Assembly: GCF_001613145.1 (NCBI RefSeq)
Contig: NZ_BDBU01000065.1
Coordinates: 1-45,649, forward strand
Source of the DNA: Nocardia jejuensis NBRC 103114
Lineage (GTDB): Bacteria > Actinomycetota > Actinomycetes > Mycobacteriales > Mycobacteriaceae
Length of the DNA stretch: 45,649 nucleotides
Reading direction: 5' to 3'
Below the pieces are notes generated by a model. That model saw only the letters and a list, made by a program, of their open reading frames with translations, made no database searches and had not been told where the DNA came from. The number at the start of each line of letters is the position of its first letter. The first letter of the stretch is position 1. This document shows, one piece after another, positions 32,779-39,715 of this stretch. A program made the translations under genes and the position numbers.

Positions 32779-32967
32779 ATGAGCGATTCACTGAAGGACA
32801 GGGTGCGCGCGAAGCTGGTGCGGCAATTGGCCGAGGACGGGCCGCCGGATCCGGACCAGGACGATTCGCGACAGGTATCGGTACAGGACGATCTCGACCT
32901 GCTCGACGCCGTCGCGGATGACGACCCGTTCGTGGAGGAACTGGCGACCCGCTACCTGGTGGCTTAG
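32779..32967 (+). CDS. Small acidic hypothetical protein (62 aa)
   Basis: A 62-residue protein with a basic amphipathic N-terminus (SLKDRVRAKLVRQLAE), an Asp-rich middle and a helical end (FVEELATRYLVA). No signal peptide or known domain is seen. Codon use is like its neighbours. It ends 15 bp from the convergent aminotransferase gene. No Shine-Dalgarno is clear. Confidence 0.6.
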   Translation: MSDSLKDRVRAKLVRQLAEDGPPDPDQDDSRQVSVQDDLDLLDAVADDDPFVEELATRYLVA

Positions 32968-32982
32968 GCCCAACTCTCAGGG

Positions 32983-34296
32983 TCAGAACCCGCAGGGGGC
33001 TCCGCCCTGGTCGGAGTCACCGAAGGGGCGGGGGTCGGGGGTGGGGTTCCAGTGGCCTTCGGTACGGGCGTATTGCCAAGTGGGGCCTTTTTCCACCAGG
33101 GTGGAGACGGCGTCGATCAGGCGGTCGACGTCGGCGGTGGTGGTGCCGAGGCCGATGCTGGCGCGCAGGGCGGAATCGACGCCGAGGCGGGCGAGCAGGG
33201 GGTGGGCGCAGAAGCGGCCGTCGCGCACGCCGATGCCGTGTTCGGCCGAGAGGTAGGCCGCGACCTGGCCGGGCTCGAAGCCCTCGACGGTGAACGCGAC
33301 GATGCCGACGGCGTCGGTGCTGTCCCGCCAGATGCGCAGGAAGTTCACGCCCGGAACGGTTTTGAGGCCGTAGCGCAGTCGGTGGGTGAGGTAGCGCTCG
33401 TGCTCGAGCACGGTGGATTCGTCGAATCCGGCCAGGGCGTCGCAGGCGGCGGCGAGTGCGGCGACGCCGAGCACGTTCGGTGAGCCCGCCTCGTGGCGCT
33501 GCGGGGCCGGAGCCCATTCGACGCCGTCGGTGGTGACCGAGCGGACCGCACCGCCGCCGGCCAGGTGCGGTTCGGCGGCGTCGAGCCAGTCGCGGCGGCC
33601 GACGAGCACGCCCGCGCCGAACGGCGCGTACGCCTTGTGCCCGGAGAAGGCCAGGTAGTCGATGCCGGTGGTGCGCAGGTCGATTCGGCGATGCGGGGCC
33701 AGCTGGGCGGCGTCCACCGCGATGCGGGTGCCGCACTGGTGCGCGATCCAGGCCAGGCGCTCGAGCGGCAGCAGTTCACCGGTCACATTGGAGGCTCCGG
33801 TAACCGCAAGCAGCGCAGCGGGTTTGGTGCACAGCTCGGCGACCACCCGCTGGATGGTCTCCTCGATGGTGTCGGCGATCGGCACCACGCGACGGCCGTT
33901 GCGGGCCCACGGCAGGAAGTTGGCGTGGTGCTCCACGTCCAGCACGACGGTGTCGCCCGGGACGCAGTCGGCGAGCAGGTTCAGCGAATCGGTGGTGTTG
34001 CGGGTGAAGACCACGACCTGGTCGTCCGCGGCGTTCACGAAGCGCGAGACCGTGCCGCGCGCCGATTCGTAGCAGTCGGTGGAGATGCGCGAGGCGTACC
34101 CGGCGCCGCGATGCACGCTGGCGTAGTACGGCAGCAGATCCGCGATCCGGTCGGTGACCTGCTGCAATGCGGGAGCGCTCGCGGCGTAGTCGAAGTTGGC
34201 GTAGCTGATGGCGCCGCCTTGGACCAGGGGCACCTGGAGATCACATCCGGAGACCTTGGCGAAGGGGGAACAGGTCTGGTCGGCGAAAGCAGTCAT
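32983..34296 (-). CDS. Class V aminotransferase, cysteine desulfurase-like, under SAM-IV riboswitch
   Basis: A PLP enzyme of 437 residues with a fold-type I layout: the Schiff-base lysine is in FSGHKAYAPFGAG, the PLP-stacking His in LDVEHHANFLPW, and the cofactor Asp in IAVDAAQLAPH. It resembles SufS/CsdA-type proteins and M. tuberculosis Rv3778c. A short Cys-containing C-terminus (GGAPCGF) is present, but the SufS active-site Cys loop (RxGHHCA) is replaced around DGRFCAHPLL, where the Cys is kept. Control by an S-adenosylmethionine riboswitch places it in sulfur-amino-acid metabolism. Whether it desulfurates cysteine or acts on another sulfur amino acid is open. The start is ATG 34296, with GTG 34299 possible. 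Confidence 0.85.
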   Translation of the reverse strand: MTAFADQTCSPFAKVSGCDLQVPLVQGGAISYANFDYAASAPALQQVTDRIADLLPYYASVHRGAGYASRISTDCYESARGTVSRFVNAADDQVVVFTRNTTDSLNLLADCVPGDTVVLDVEHHANFLPWARNGRRVVPIADTIEETIQRVVAELCTKPAALLAVTGASNVTGELLPLERLAWIAHQCGTRIAVDAAQLAPHRRIDLRTTGIDYLAFSGHKAYAPFGAGVLVGRRDWLDAAEPHLAGGGAVRSVTTDGVEWAPAPQRHEAGSPNVLGVAALAAACDALAGFDESTVLEHERYLTHRLRYGLKTVPGVNFLRIWRDSTDAVGIVAFTVEGFEPGQVAAYLSAEHGIGVRDGRFCAHPLLARLGVDSALRASIGLGTTTADVDRLIDAVSTLVEKGPTWQYARTEGHWNPTPDPRPFGDSDQGGAPCGF

Positions 34297-34349
34297 CACG
34301 AAATCCCGTCGGCTTCAGGGACGCGCGATCACCAACTACAGATGATCGA

Positions 34350-34468
34350 GAGTCCGCGCTTGCCGCGCCCGTTTTCGGGCATGCGGCCTGGTCGTCACCC
34401 GGAGCACCCCACCGCGGAGGAGGGTTGCCGACCAGCGAGCCGGGGCTTGATGCTGGTACTCATGACCT
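34350..34468 (-). promoter_or_regulatory. SAM-IV riboswitch
   Basis: Read on the minus strand, the leader of the aminotransferase gene contains the SAM-IV core in order: GGTCATGAGTACCAGC (34467-34452), CAAGCCCCGGC, GCTGGTCGGCAACCC, CGCGGTGGGGTGC and GGGTGACGACC (ending near 34390). A further hairpin GCCCG-AAAA-CGGGC follows within the expected 3' part. The outer helix is GGTC/GACC, and CCAGC/GCTGG is an inner stem. It ends about 50 nt before the start codon, so control is probably at translation. The 3' boundary is approximate. Confidence 0.92.
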
Positions 34469-34591
34469 GATTGCCGAGATTGGCAGATGCCCGGATTCTT
34501 GTCAACCCCGCCACGAAAATCATCCGAAAGTTGGATCGGGTGGGCCGCAAAGTTCGAATCGCGAGATCGTTGCTGGGGCGTAGGGTTTGTG

Positions 34592-34610
34592 TGAGGTTAG
34601 GGTAGCCAAA
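34592..34610 (+). promoter_or_regulatory. IdeR/DtxR iron box upstream of heme oxygenase
   Basis: TGAGGTTAGGGTAGCCAAA matches the 19-bp iron-box consensus TTAGGTTAGGCTAACCTAA at 15 positions, by my count. It lies 31 bp before the heme oxygenase start, where an iron-loaded repressor would block transcription. Confidence 0.8.
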
Positions 34611-34641
34611 GTGGTGCCCCGGGAGTGAAACGAGGGTCACC

Positions 34642-35316
34642 ATGCTGACTGAGTCATCGACGAGCACCGGCACGCCGTTCTCGACGCTCGTACGCACCGC
34701 GACCGAGCAGCAGCACAGCGAGGCCGAGCACTCCACCTTCATGCGTGACATGCTCGGCGGACAGCTCGGCGTGCAGGCCTTCTACCGCTATACCGGCCAG
34801 CTCTGGTTCGTCTACGAGGCCCTCGAAAAGCATTCGGCCGCACTGGCTTCGGACCCGGTCGCGGGGCCCTTCGTGCGCCCCGAGCTGGACCGCCTCGCCT
34901 CGCTCGAAGCCGATCTGGCGTACCTCGGCGGCGCGAACTGGCGCGAGGATCTCGTCCCGCTGCCCGCCACCGCCGCCTACGCCGAGCGCATCGAAGAATG
35001 CGCACAGCAATGGCCCGCCGGCTACGTCGTGCACCACTACACCCGCTACCTCGGCGATCTGTCCGGCGGCCAGGTCATCCGTGGCACCGCCGAGAAGCTG
35101 TGGGATCTGCCCAAGAAGGGCGACGGCGTGCGGTTCTACGTCTTCGAGGCCATCTCCAACCCCGCCGCGTTCAAGCGCGAATACCGCGAGAGCCTCGATC
35201 GGCTGCCGATCGAGGGCGCGGAGCTGGAGCGTGTGCTGGACGAGGCGCGTCGCGCGTTCACGCTCAACACCGACCTGTTCCAGGCGCTGGGCGCGGAATT
35301 CGTTACGAGTAACTGA
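34642..35316 (+). CDS. hmuO: Heme oxygenase (biliverdin-producing, HmuO type)
   Basis: Opens heme to biliverdin, CO and iron in the cytosol. The 224-residue protein has the proximal-His helix TATEQQHSEAEHSTFM (His near residue 26) and the distal helix HHYTRYLGDLSGGQVI with the GDLSGG kink over the heme, plus AFKREYRESLDRL near the C-terminus. Length and motifs match canonical bacterial HmuO rather than IsdG/MhuD. An IdeR-type iron box in the promoter indicates induction under iron starvation. It is a single-gene unit; no heme importer is visible nearby. Confidence 0.95.
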   Translation: MLTESSTSTGTPFSTLVRTATEQQHSEAEHSTFMRDMLGGQLGVQAFYRYTGQLWFVYEALEKHSAALASDPVAGPFVRPELDRLASLEADLAYLGGANWREDLVPLPATAAYAERIEECAQQWPAGYVVHHYTRYLGDLSGGQVIRGTAEKLWDLPKKGDGVRFYVFEAISNPAAFKREYRESLDRLPIEGAELERVLDEARRAFTLNTDLFQALGAEFVTSN

Positions 35317-35699
35317 TTCTCGGCGCTGCCGGTCGGATCCGAGCGACAGCGCCCGTCGCGGCTCTCGAGGCGAGCGCGCGTCGACTCAGGTCGAGTGGTC
35401 GGCTTACCGGTGCTGGGCGCGTGCCGGGATCGGTGGGTGCGTGGGCGGCCGCCGGTGTCGATCGCGGTCGGCTGTGGTCACTGTGTCGCGGCTCGTGAAG
35501 CCGTCGGCTCGTCGGGGGGTCGGCGGCTTCGTCGTTTCGGTGCGGGCTCGATGTGAGCGGATGCACCTGGGCCGAGCGTGCTGCCGGTGAAACCCGCAAT
35601 TGCGCACGTGGACCTGTCTGTCCGCGGGGTCTATGCGGGGCGGTGGCGCACACGGGATTTCGCTTGCGCCGAGGGACGTCGGTGCGCTGCCATGTAGGG
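35317..35699. other. Intergenic region without recognised features
   Basis: About 380 bp between hmuO and the lysE-type gene. It is GC-rich; short open frames exist on both strands but none has coding character. I see no convincing terminator, promoter or repeat. Confidence 0.5.
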
Positions 35700-36332
35700 A
35701 TGAGCATCTCCCTGCTGCTGAGCTTCGTCGGGCTGTGTGTCCTGCTGTCGATCACGCCTGGTCCGGATTCGTTTCTGGTGCTGCGGTTCTCGATGGCCGG
35801 ACGACGACCCGCCATCGCCGCCGCGATGGGTTCGGCCGTCGGCGGGATCGTGTGGGCGGTGGTGGTCGCGGCGGGGGTGGCGGCGCTGCTCGAGCAATCC
35901 GCCACGGCGTATCGCACGCTGAAGGTGATCGGCGGAATCTACCTGGTGTATCTGGGAATTCGCGCGCTGCTCGCGCATCGGCGCGGGCACGGCGGGCAGC
36001 GGGACTCGAGCGGAATCCAGGAGCGGGAGCGGTCGACGACGGTTCGCGCGGCATTCGCTGCCGGATTGCTGTCCTGTGTTTTCAACCCCAAGGTCGGACT
36101 GTTCTACCTCGCGGTGCTGCCGCAGTTCCTCACGCACGTGAGTTTCGCCAATACCCTCACCCTCGGTGTCATCGAATCCTCCATCGCCGCAATCGAAATG
36201 GTGCTGCTGGCGCTGGCCGCCTCGCGTGCGGCGGAGCTGCTGCGCAATCCGCGGGTGCGGGGTCGGCTGGAGCAGGCGAGCGCGGCCATCCTGACCGCAC
36301 TGGGGATCGGCACCGCGGCGTCCGCCGCCTGA
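35700..36332 (+). CDS. LysE/RhtB-family amino-acid exporter
   Basis: A 210-residue inner-membrane exporter with six hydrophobic segments. The N-terminal ITPGPDSFLVL is the signature of the LysE/RhtB group, and a second half-motif FNPKVGLFYLAVLPQF is also diagnostic. It exports amino acids or related small molecules by proton exchange; the substrate is not predictable. The ATG at 35700 is preferred; no good Shine-Dalgarno is seen. A hydrophilic loop (HRRGHGGQRDSSGIQERERS) separates the two halves. Confidence 0.9.
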   Translation: MSISLLLSFVGLCVLLSITPGPDSFLVLRFSMAGRRPAIAAAMGSAVGGIVWAVVVAAGVAALLEQSATAYRTLKVIGGIYLVYLGIRALLAHRRGHGGQRDSSGIQERERSTTVRAAFAAGLLSCVFNPKVGLFYLAVLPQFLTHVSFANTLTLGVIESSIAAIEMVLLALAASRAAELLRNPRVRGRLEQASAAILTALGIGTAASAA

Positions 36333-36507
36333 ACGGCAGGTTCACATCACCACCTGTCGGGGCCCACGCCGTGCTCGACACCGTGTTCTGCAAGAAGCTG
36401 CTGTACGAAGGACGCGGCGTGCCTGCTGATCCGCGCTGCGGCGCCAGGTCGGACAGCGCCGCCGCGCCCGACCCGGCGAAGTTACGGTGACGGGTGGTCG
36501 GACCGGA

Positions 36508-37074
36508 TCAGTCGGCGATCTCCGCGCGGTGGTAGACGCCGTTGTAGTAGACCAGCGGGCCCGCCGCGGGCGCGTCGTTCGTGTTGTCGTAGACGCGGGT
36601 GACCAGGCCGACGACCAGGGTGTGATCGCCGATCGGGATCAGCTGATGCACGGACGCGCGTACCCAGATCGGGGTGCCGTGCAGCACGGGTTCACCGGTT
36701 TCGAGGGTGGTCCACAGCGATCGATCGCTGAACCGCTCCTCGGCGGTGCGGCTGAAGCGCTGCGCCAGGTGCTTCTGATGCTCGCCCAGGAAGTGCACGA
36801 CCACCGACTCGGCCTTCAGGACGGCCGCGATGCTGGAGGAGTTCTCGGCGATATTGAACGAGATCAGGGGCGGCTGCGCCGAGAGCGAGGCGAACGAGGT
36901 GGCGGTGAAACCCACCGGTCCGTGCTCGGAGTCGAGCGTGACCACGGTGACGCCCGCCGGATAGTGGCGCATGGCCCCGCGATACTGCTGGGCGGTGATG
37001 CCGCTCACATCGTTCGGAAACAGCTCAGCGTCGGGCACGTGTAGCTCGGCGCCTGGCGTCGGAGAATCGCTCAC
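36508..37074 (-). CDS. Flavin reductase-like FMN-binding protein
   Basis: A 188-residue protein of the flavin reductase (HpaC/ActVB-like) split-barrel family. YRGAMRHYPAGVTVVTL is the N-terminal signature, GFTATSFASLSAQPPLISFNI is the FMN-binding part (position about residues 54-74), and VVHFLGEHQKHLAQRFS is the dimer/NADH helix. It reduces flavin with NAD(P)H, often supplying a monooxygenase, none of which is adjacent. The GTG at 37074 follows TAGGTT-N6 with no Shine-Dalgarno, so a leaderless mRNA is likely. Confidence 0.88.
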   Translation of the reverse strand: MSDSPTPGAELHVPDAELFPNDVSGITAQQYRGAMRHYPAGVTVVTLDSEHGPVGFTATSFASLSAQPPLISFNIAENSSSIAAVLKAESVVVHFLGEHQKHLAQRFSRTAEERFSDRSLWTTLETGEPVLHGTPIWVRASVHQLIPIGDHTLVVGLVTRVYDNTNDAPAAGPLVYYNGVYHRAEIAD

Positions 37075-37184
37075 CTTTCGAACCTACGTGGTCGAGCGCC
37101 CGATTATTCCGGGTGTGCGGGATATCGGGGTCCGCACGTCCCGGCGCGTTCGCCTGACCTGCGCGATCCGCCGGGACGGGAGAG

Positions 37185-37658
37185 TCAATCCATATCGATG
37201 GCGAGCCCCGCGGTGATGCGCACCAGTTCCCCGAAGGTGGTGCGAAAGACCGTGGCCGGATGTCCGCCCGCCGCCCACAGTTCATGGTGCCGGGCCAGCG
37301 CGTTGTCGATGAAGGTCGGCAGATTGGTGGGATGCCCGAGGGGTGCGACGCCGCCGATCGGCTGTCCGGTCACCTGCCGCACCAGATCGGCCGGAGCCCG
37401 GGTGAGCACGCCGTCCAGCCGGCGGCCGGTGCTGTCCAGATTCACCTGGTGCGCGCCGGACACGAGCAGCAGGACCGGATCGTCGTCGAGCAGGAAGATC
37501 AGCGACTTCGTGATCGCGCCGACGTTCACACCGAGCGCCTCGGCGGCTTCCATCGCGGTATGGGTGGGGACGGTCTGGGTGATGATCACGCCATGATGGC
37601 CGCGCGAGATGAGGGTGTCGGAAACCTTGGACGCAACCGGTGGCAGAGACCTGCGCAT
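37185..37658 (-). CDS. YbaK/ProX-type aminoacyl-tRNA deacylase
   Basis: A 157-residue editing-domain protein that hydrolyses mischarged tRNA. The conserved catalytic lysine is Lys51 in GAITKSLIF, and the GVAPLGHP loop and the preceding GQPIGG are typical of the YbaK/ProX fold. In this family the target is Cys-tRNA(Pro), Ala-tRNA(Pro) or similar; which one is unclear. The ATG at 37658 has TACGCT seven bases upstream and no Shine-Dalgarno (leaderless type). Confidence 0.88.
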   Translation of the reverse strand: MRRSLPPVASKVSDTLISRGHHGVIITQTVPTHTAMEAAEALGVNVGAITKSLIFLLDDDPVLLLVSGAHQVNLDSTGRRLDGVLTRAPADLVRQVTGQPIGGVAPLGHPTNLPTFIDNALARHHELWAAGGHPATVFRTTFGELVRITAGLAIDMD

Positions 37659-37698
37659 GCAAACCAGCGTAGAGCGATTGCGGTGGATGTGCCGGGGA

Positions 37699-38019
37699 TC
37701 AGTAATCGGGATAGCCCTCTTCGGGACCGAGCATGCCGCCCAGGCGTGTTCGCGTGACGCGCGTCAGCTCCTCGACGGTGCGGCCCGAAACCGGCTCGTG
37801 CACACAGGAATCGAAGGCCCGGTCCAGGTCGGTGGCCGATAGGGCGTGCAGTTCCGCCTCGGCCGCGGTGTACAGCGCCGCGTATCCGGGATAGGGCCGC
37901 CCGTCCGCGATCTTCGTCGCCCAGCTGACATTGCAGCAGCATTCGTACAGCGCGTGCACCGCGCGCCTGCGGGAGAGGTGATTGAAGCGATCGAGGCCGA
38001 TTCCGTGATGCATCAACAT
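37699..38019 (-). CDS. Short OHCU-decarboxylase-like protein
   Basis: About 106 residues resembling the first half of 2-oxo-4-hydroxy-4-carboxy-5-ureidoimidazoline decarboxylase of the uric acid pathway: FNHLSRRRAVHALYECCCNVSWATKIADGRPYPG and LYTAAEAELHALSATDL fit its helix pattern (given as positions about residues 11-70, in two parts). The family is usually 160-170 residues, so this protein lacks the C-terminal helices. Its His region is VHEPV rather than the common HPxL. AAGGTGAGG lies six bases before ATG 38019; ATG 38061 is possible. No other purine-degradation genes are near. The function is uncertain. Confidence 0.6.
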   Translation of the reverse strand: MLMHHGIGLDRFNHLSRRRAVHALYECCCNVSWATKIADGRPYPGYAALYTAAEAELHALSATDLDRAFDSCVHEPVSGRTVEELTRVTRTRLGGMLGPEEGYPDY

Positions 38020-38232
38020 CTCAGACCTCACCTTGGTGTGAGCTTTTCGGGACAGCTCCATGGTCCGCCGCCGTGGCCTGGGTAAACCAGTGTGGCGCAG
38101 CAGATTTAGCACAGGATTAACACCCGCGACCGAAATGCCCCACGACCGGTCGGTTCGGCGATTGCCGAGCCCTGCGAAACGAGGTTCCACAGTGCCCGAG
38201 ATGGCCGTTTCGCGGACCGATACGCTGGACGA

Positions 38233-39054
38233 ATGACTGAATGGAAGGCTTTCACAGTCGAGAGCAAGGACCACGTCGCCCAGGTGACGCTGACCGGCCC
38301 CGGCAAGGGCAATGCCATGGGCCCGGACTTCTGGCGCGAGCTGCCGATCATCTTCGGCGAACTCGACGCCGACCCCGAGGTGCGGGCCATCGTGCTCACC
38401 GGCTCCGGCAAGCATTTCTCCTACGGACTGGACCTGCCCGCCATGGCGGGCACCTTCGGCCCGCTGCTGGCCGACAAGGCGCTCGCCGCGCCGCGCACCG
38501 ACTTCCTGCACGAGATCCGCGGCATGCAGGCCTCGGTCACCGCCGTGGCCGACTGCCGCAAGCCGGTCATCGCGGCCGTCTCGGGCTGGTGCATCGGCGG
38601 CGGGCTGGATCTGATCGCGGCCGCCGACATCCGGCTGGCCAGCGCCGACGCCAAGTTCAGCCTGCGTGAGGCGAAGGTCGCCATCGTCGCTGACATCGGC
38701 TCGCTGCACCGGCTGCCGGGCATCATCGGCGAGGGGCATCTGCGCGAACTCGCCTACACCGGCAAGGACATCGACGCGGCCCGCGCGGAGAAGATCGGGC
38801 TGATCAACGACGTGCACGCCGATCAGGACGCGGTGCTCGAGGCGGCGCACGTGGTGGCCCGCGAGATCGCCGAGAACCCGCCGCTGGTGGTGCAGGGCAT
38901 CAAGGACGTGCTGGATCAGCCGAAGGCGGGCAAGGTCGCCGACGGGCTGCGGTACGTGTCCACCTGGAACGCGGCGTTCCTGCCCTCGCACGATCTCACC
39001 GAGGCGATCCAGGCGGTATTCGAGAAGCGGGCCGCCCGCTTCGAAGGGAAATGA
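38233..39054 (+). CDS. Crotonase-family enzyme, probable dienoyl-CoA isomerase (EchA21-like)
   Basis: A 273-residue enoyl-CoA hydratase/isomerase superfamily protein. Asp126 (GGGLD), Glu146 (REAKV) and Asp154 (VAD) line up in identity and spacing (20 and 8) with the Asp176/Glu196/Asp204 triad of mammalian delta3,5-delta2,4-dienoyl-CoA isomerase, and the context IVADIGSLHRLP matches. I therefore predict that reaction, used in beta-oxidation of unsaturated acyl chains, rather than hydration. The oxyanion-hole Gly is in WCIGGG. The ATG at 38233 follows TACGCT-N6 (leaderless type). A hairpin follows the stop. Confidence 0.88.
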   Translation: MTEWKAFTVESKDHVAQVTLTGPGKGNAMGPDFWRELPIIFGELDADPEVRAIVLTGSGKHFSYGLDLPAMAGTFGPLLADKALAAPRTDFLHEIRGMQASVTAVADCRKPVIAAVSGWCIGGGLDLIAAADIRLASADAKFSLREAKVAIVADIGSLHRLPGIIGEGHLRELAYTGKDIDAARAEKIGLINDVHADQDAVLEAAHVVAREIAENPPLVVQGIKDVLDQPKAGKVADGLRYVSTWNAAFLPSHDLTEAIQAVFEKRAARFEGK

Positions 39055-39069
39055 CAACTCTCGTCACTC

Positions 39070-39088
39070 TCAGGGGCTTCGCCCCTGA
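39070..39088 (+). terminator. Hairpin after the crotonase gene
   Basis: TCAGGGG (39070-39076) pairs with CCCCTGA (39082-39088) around a CTTCG loop, 15 bp after the stop. Confidence 0.55.
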
Positions 39089-39140
39089 AACCCCAGGGGC
39101 GCAGGGGGTTCGCGTCAGCGGCCCGTAGCCGAGTGGTGTC

Positions 39141-39508
39141 GCCACCGCCGGTGGCCCGGCAGCGTCACTACCGCCGGTTGCTCGGCTGCGTTGCCGTGCT
39201 GGGTCGCTCGGCTGCGTTGCCACGCTGGGTTGCCCGGCTGCGTTGCCGTGCTGGGTCGCTCGGCCGCGACGCCACGCTGGGTTGCCCGGCCGCGACACCA
39301 CGCTGGGTTGCCCGGCCGCGTTGCCACGCTGGGTTGCCCGGCCGCGTTGCCACGCTGGGTTGCCCGGCCGCGTTGCCACGCTGGGTTGCCCGGCCGCGTC
39401 GCCATACTGGGTCGCCGGGCCGCGTTGCCACGAGGGGTCGAGCAGCCGCGTTGGCATGCCGACCGACCGGCAGCTTTGCCATTGCCGGTCGGTTGGTCAC
39501 GCCACCGT
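39141..39508. repeat. Minisatellite: about fourteen 26-bp tandem units
   Basis: A 26-bp unit recurs in exact register at 39145, 39171, 39197, 39223, 39249, 39275, 39301, 39327, 39353, 39379, 39405, 39431, 39457 and 39483. Central copies are nearly identical (core CGCTGGGTTGCCCGGCC then GCGTTGCCA) and edge copies are diverged. Each unit is two 13-bp halves, GTTGCCCGGCCGC and GTTGCCACGCTGG. The period is not a multiple of three, and long open frames on both strands arise only because the repeat lacks stops. Confidence 0.95.
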
Positions 39509-39587
39509 CGGTGTGTAGCCGGGGTGGCCTCGCCCCCAGGTGGCGCGGAGTGGGGCTTGTCCGCAGCCACTCCCACTCCCCAGGGGC

Positions 39588-39616
39588 CGAGACCGCCTGT
39601 TGTGCAGGCGGTCTCG
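39588..39616. terminator. Strong hairpin between the repeat array and the MFS gene
   Basis: CGAGACCGCCTG (39588-39599) pairs perfectly with CAGGCGGTCTCG (39605-39616) around a TTGTG loop. No gene ends just before it, so it may close a transcript running through the repeat array. Confidence 0.6.
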
Positions 39617-39715
39617 TTGGGTTGCCGGGTGGTGGTGTGGCCGGGATCGGTCGTGGAAAGGGCTGCGTGGCTTCGGTTACCGGCCTATCGTGGGCCGGGG
39701 GACCGGAGGTTGACC

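Noticed and set aside
35317..35699. Short frames in the hmuO-lysE gap
   Set aside because: No coding character, start signals or conserved motifs; both strands checked.
39141..39508. CRISPR array
   Set aside because: Units abut with no spacers, and no cas genes are present.
38996..39576. Three overlapping minus-strand frames and a plus-strand frame through the 26-bp repeats
   Set aside because: All frames are open because the 26-bp unit has no stops; the same 26-residue period appears in every frame, so this is not protein evidence.
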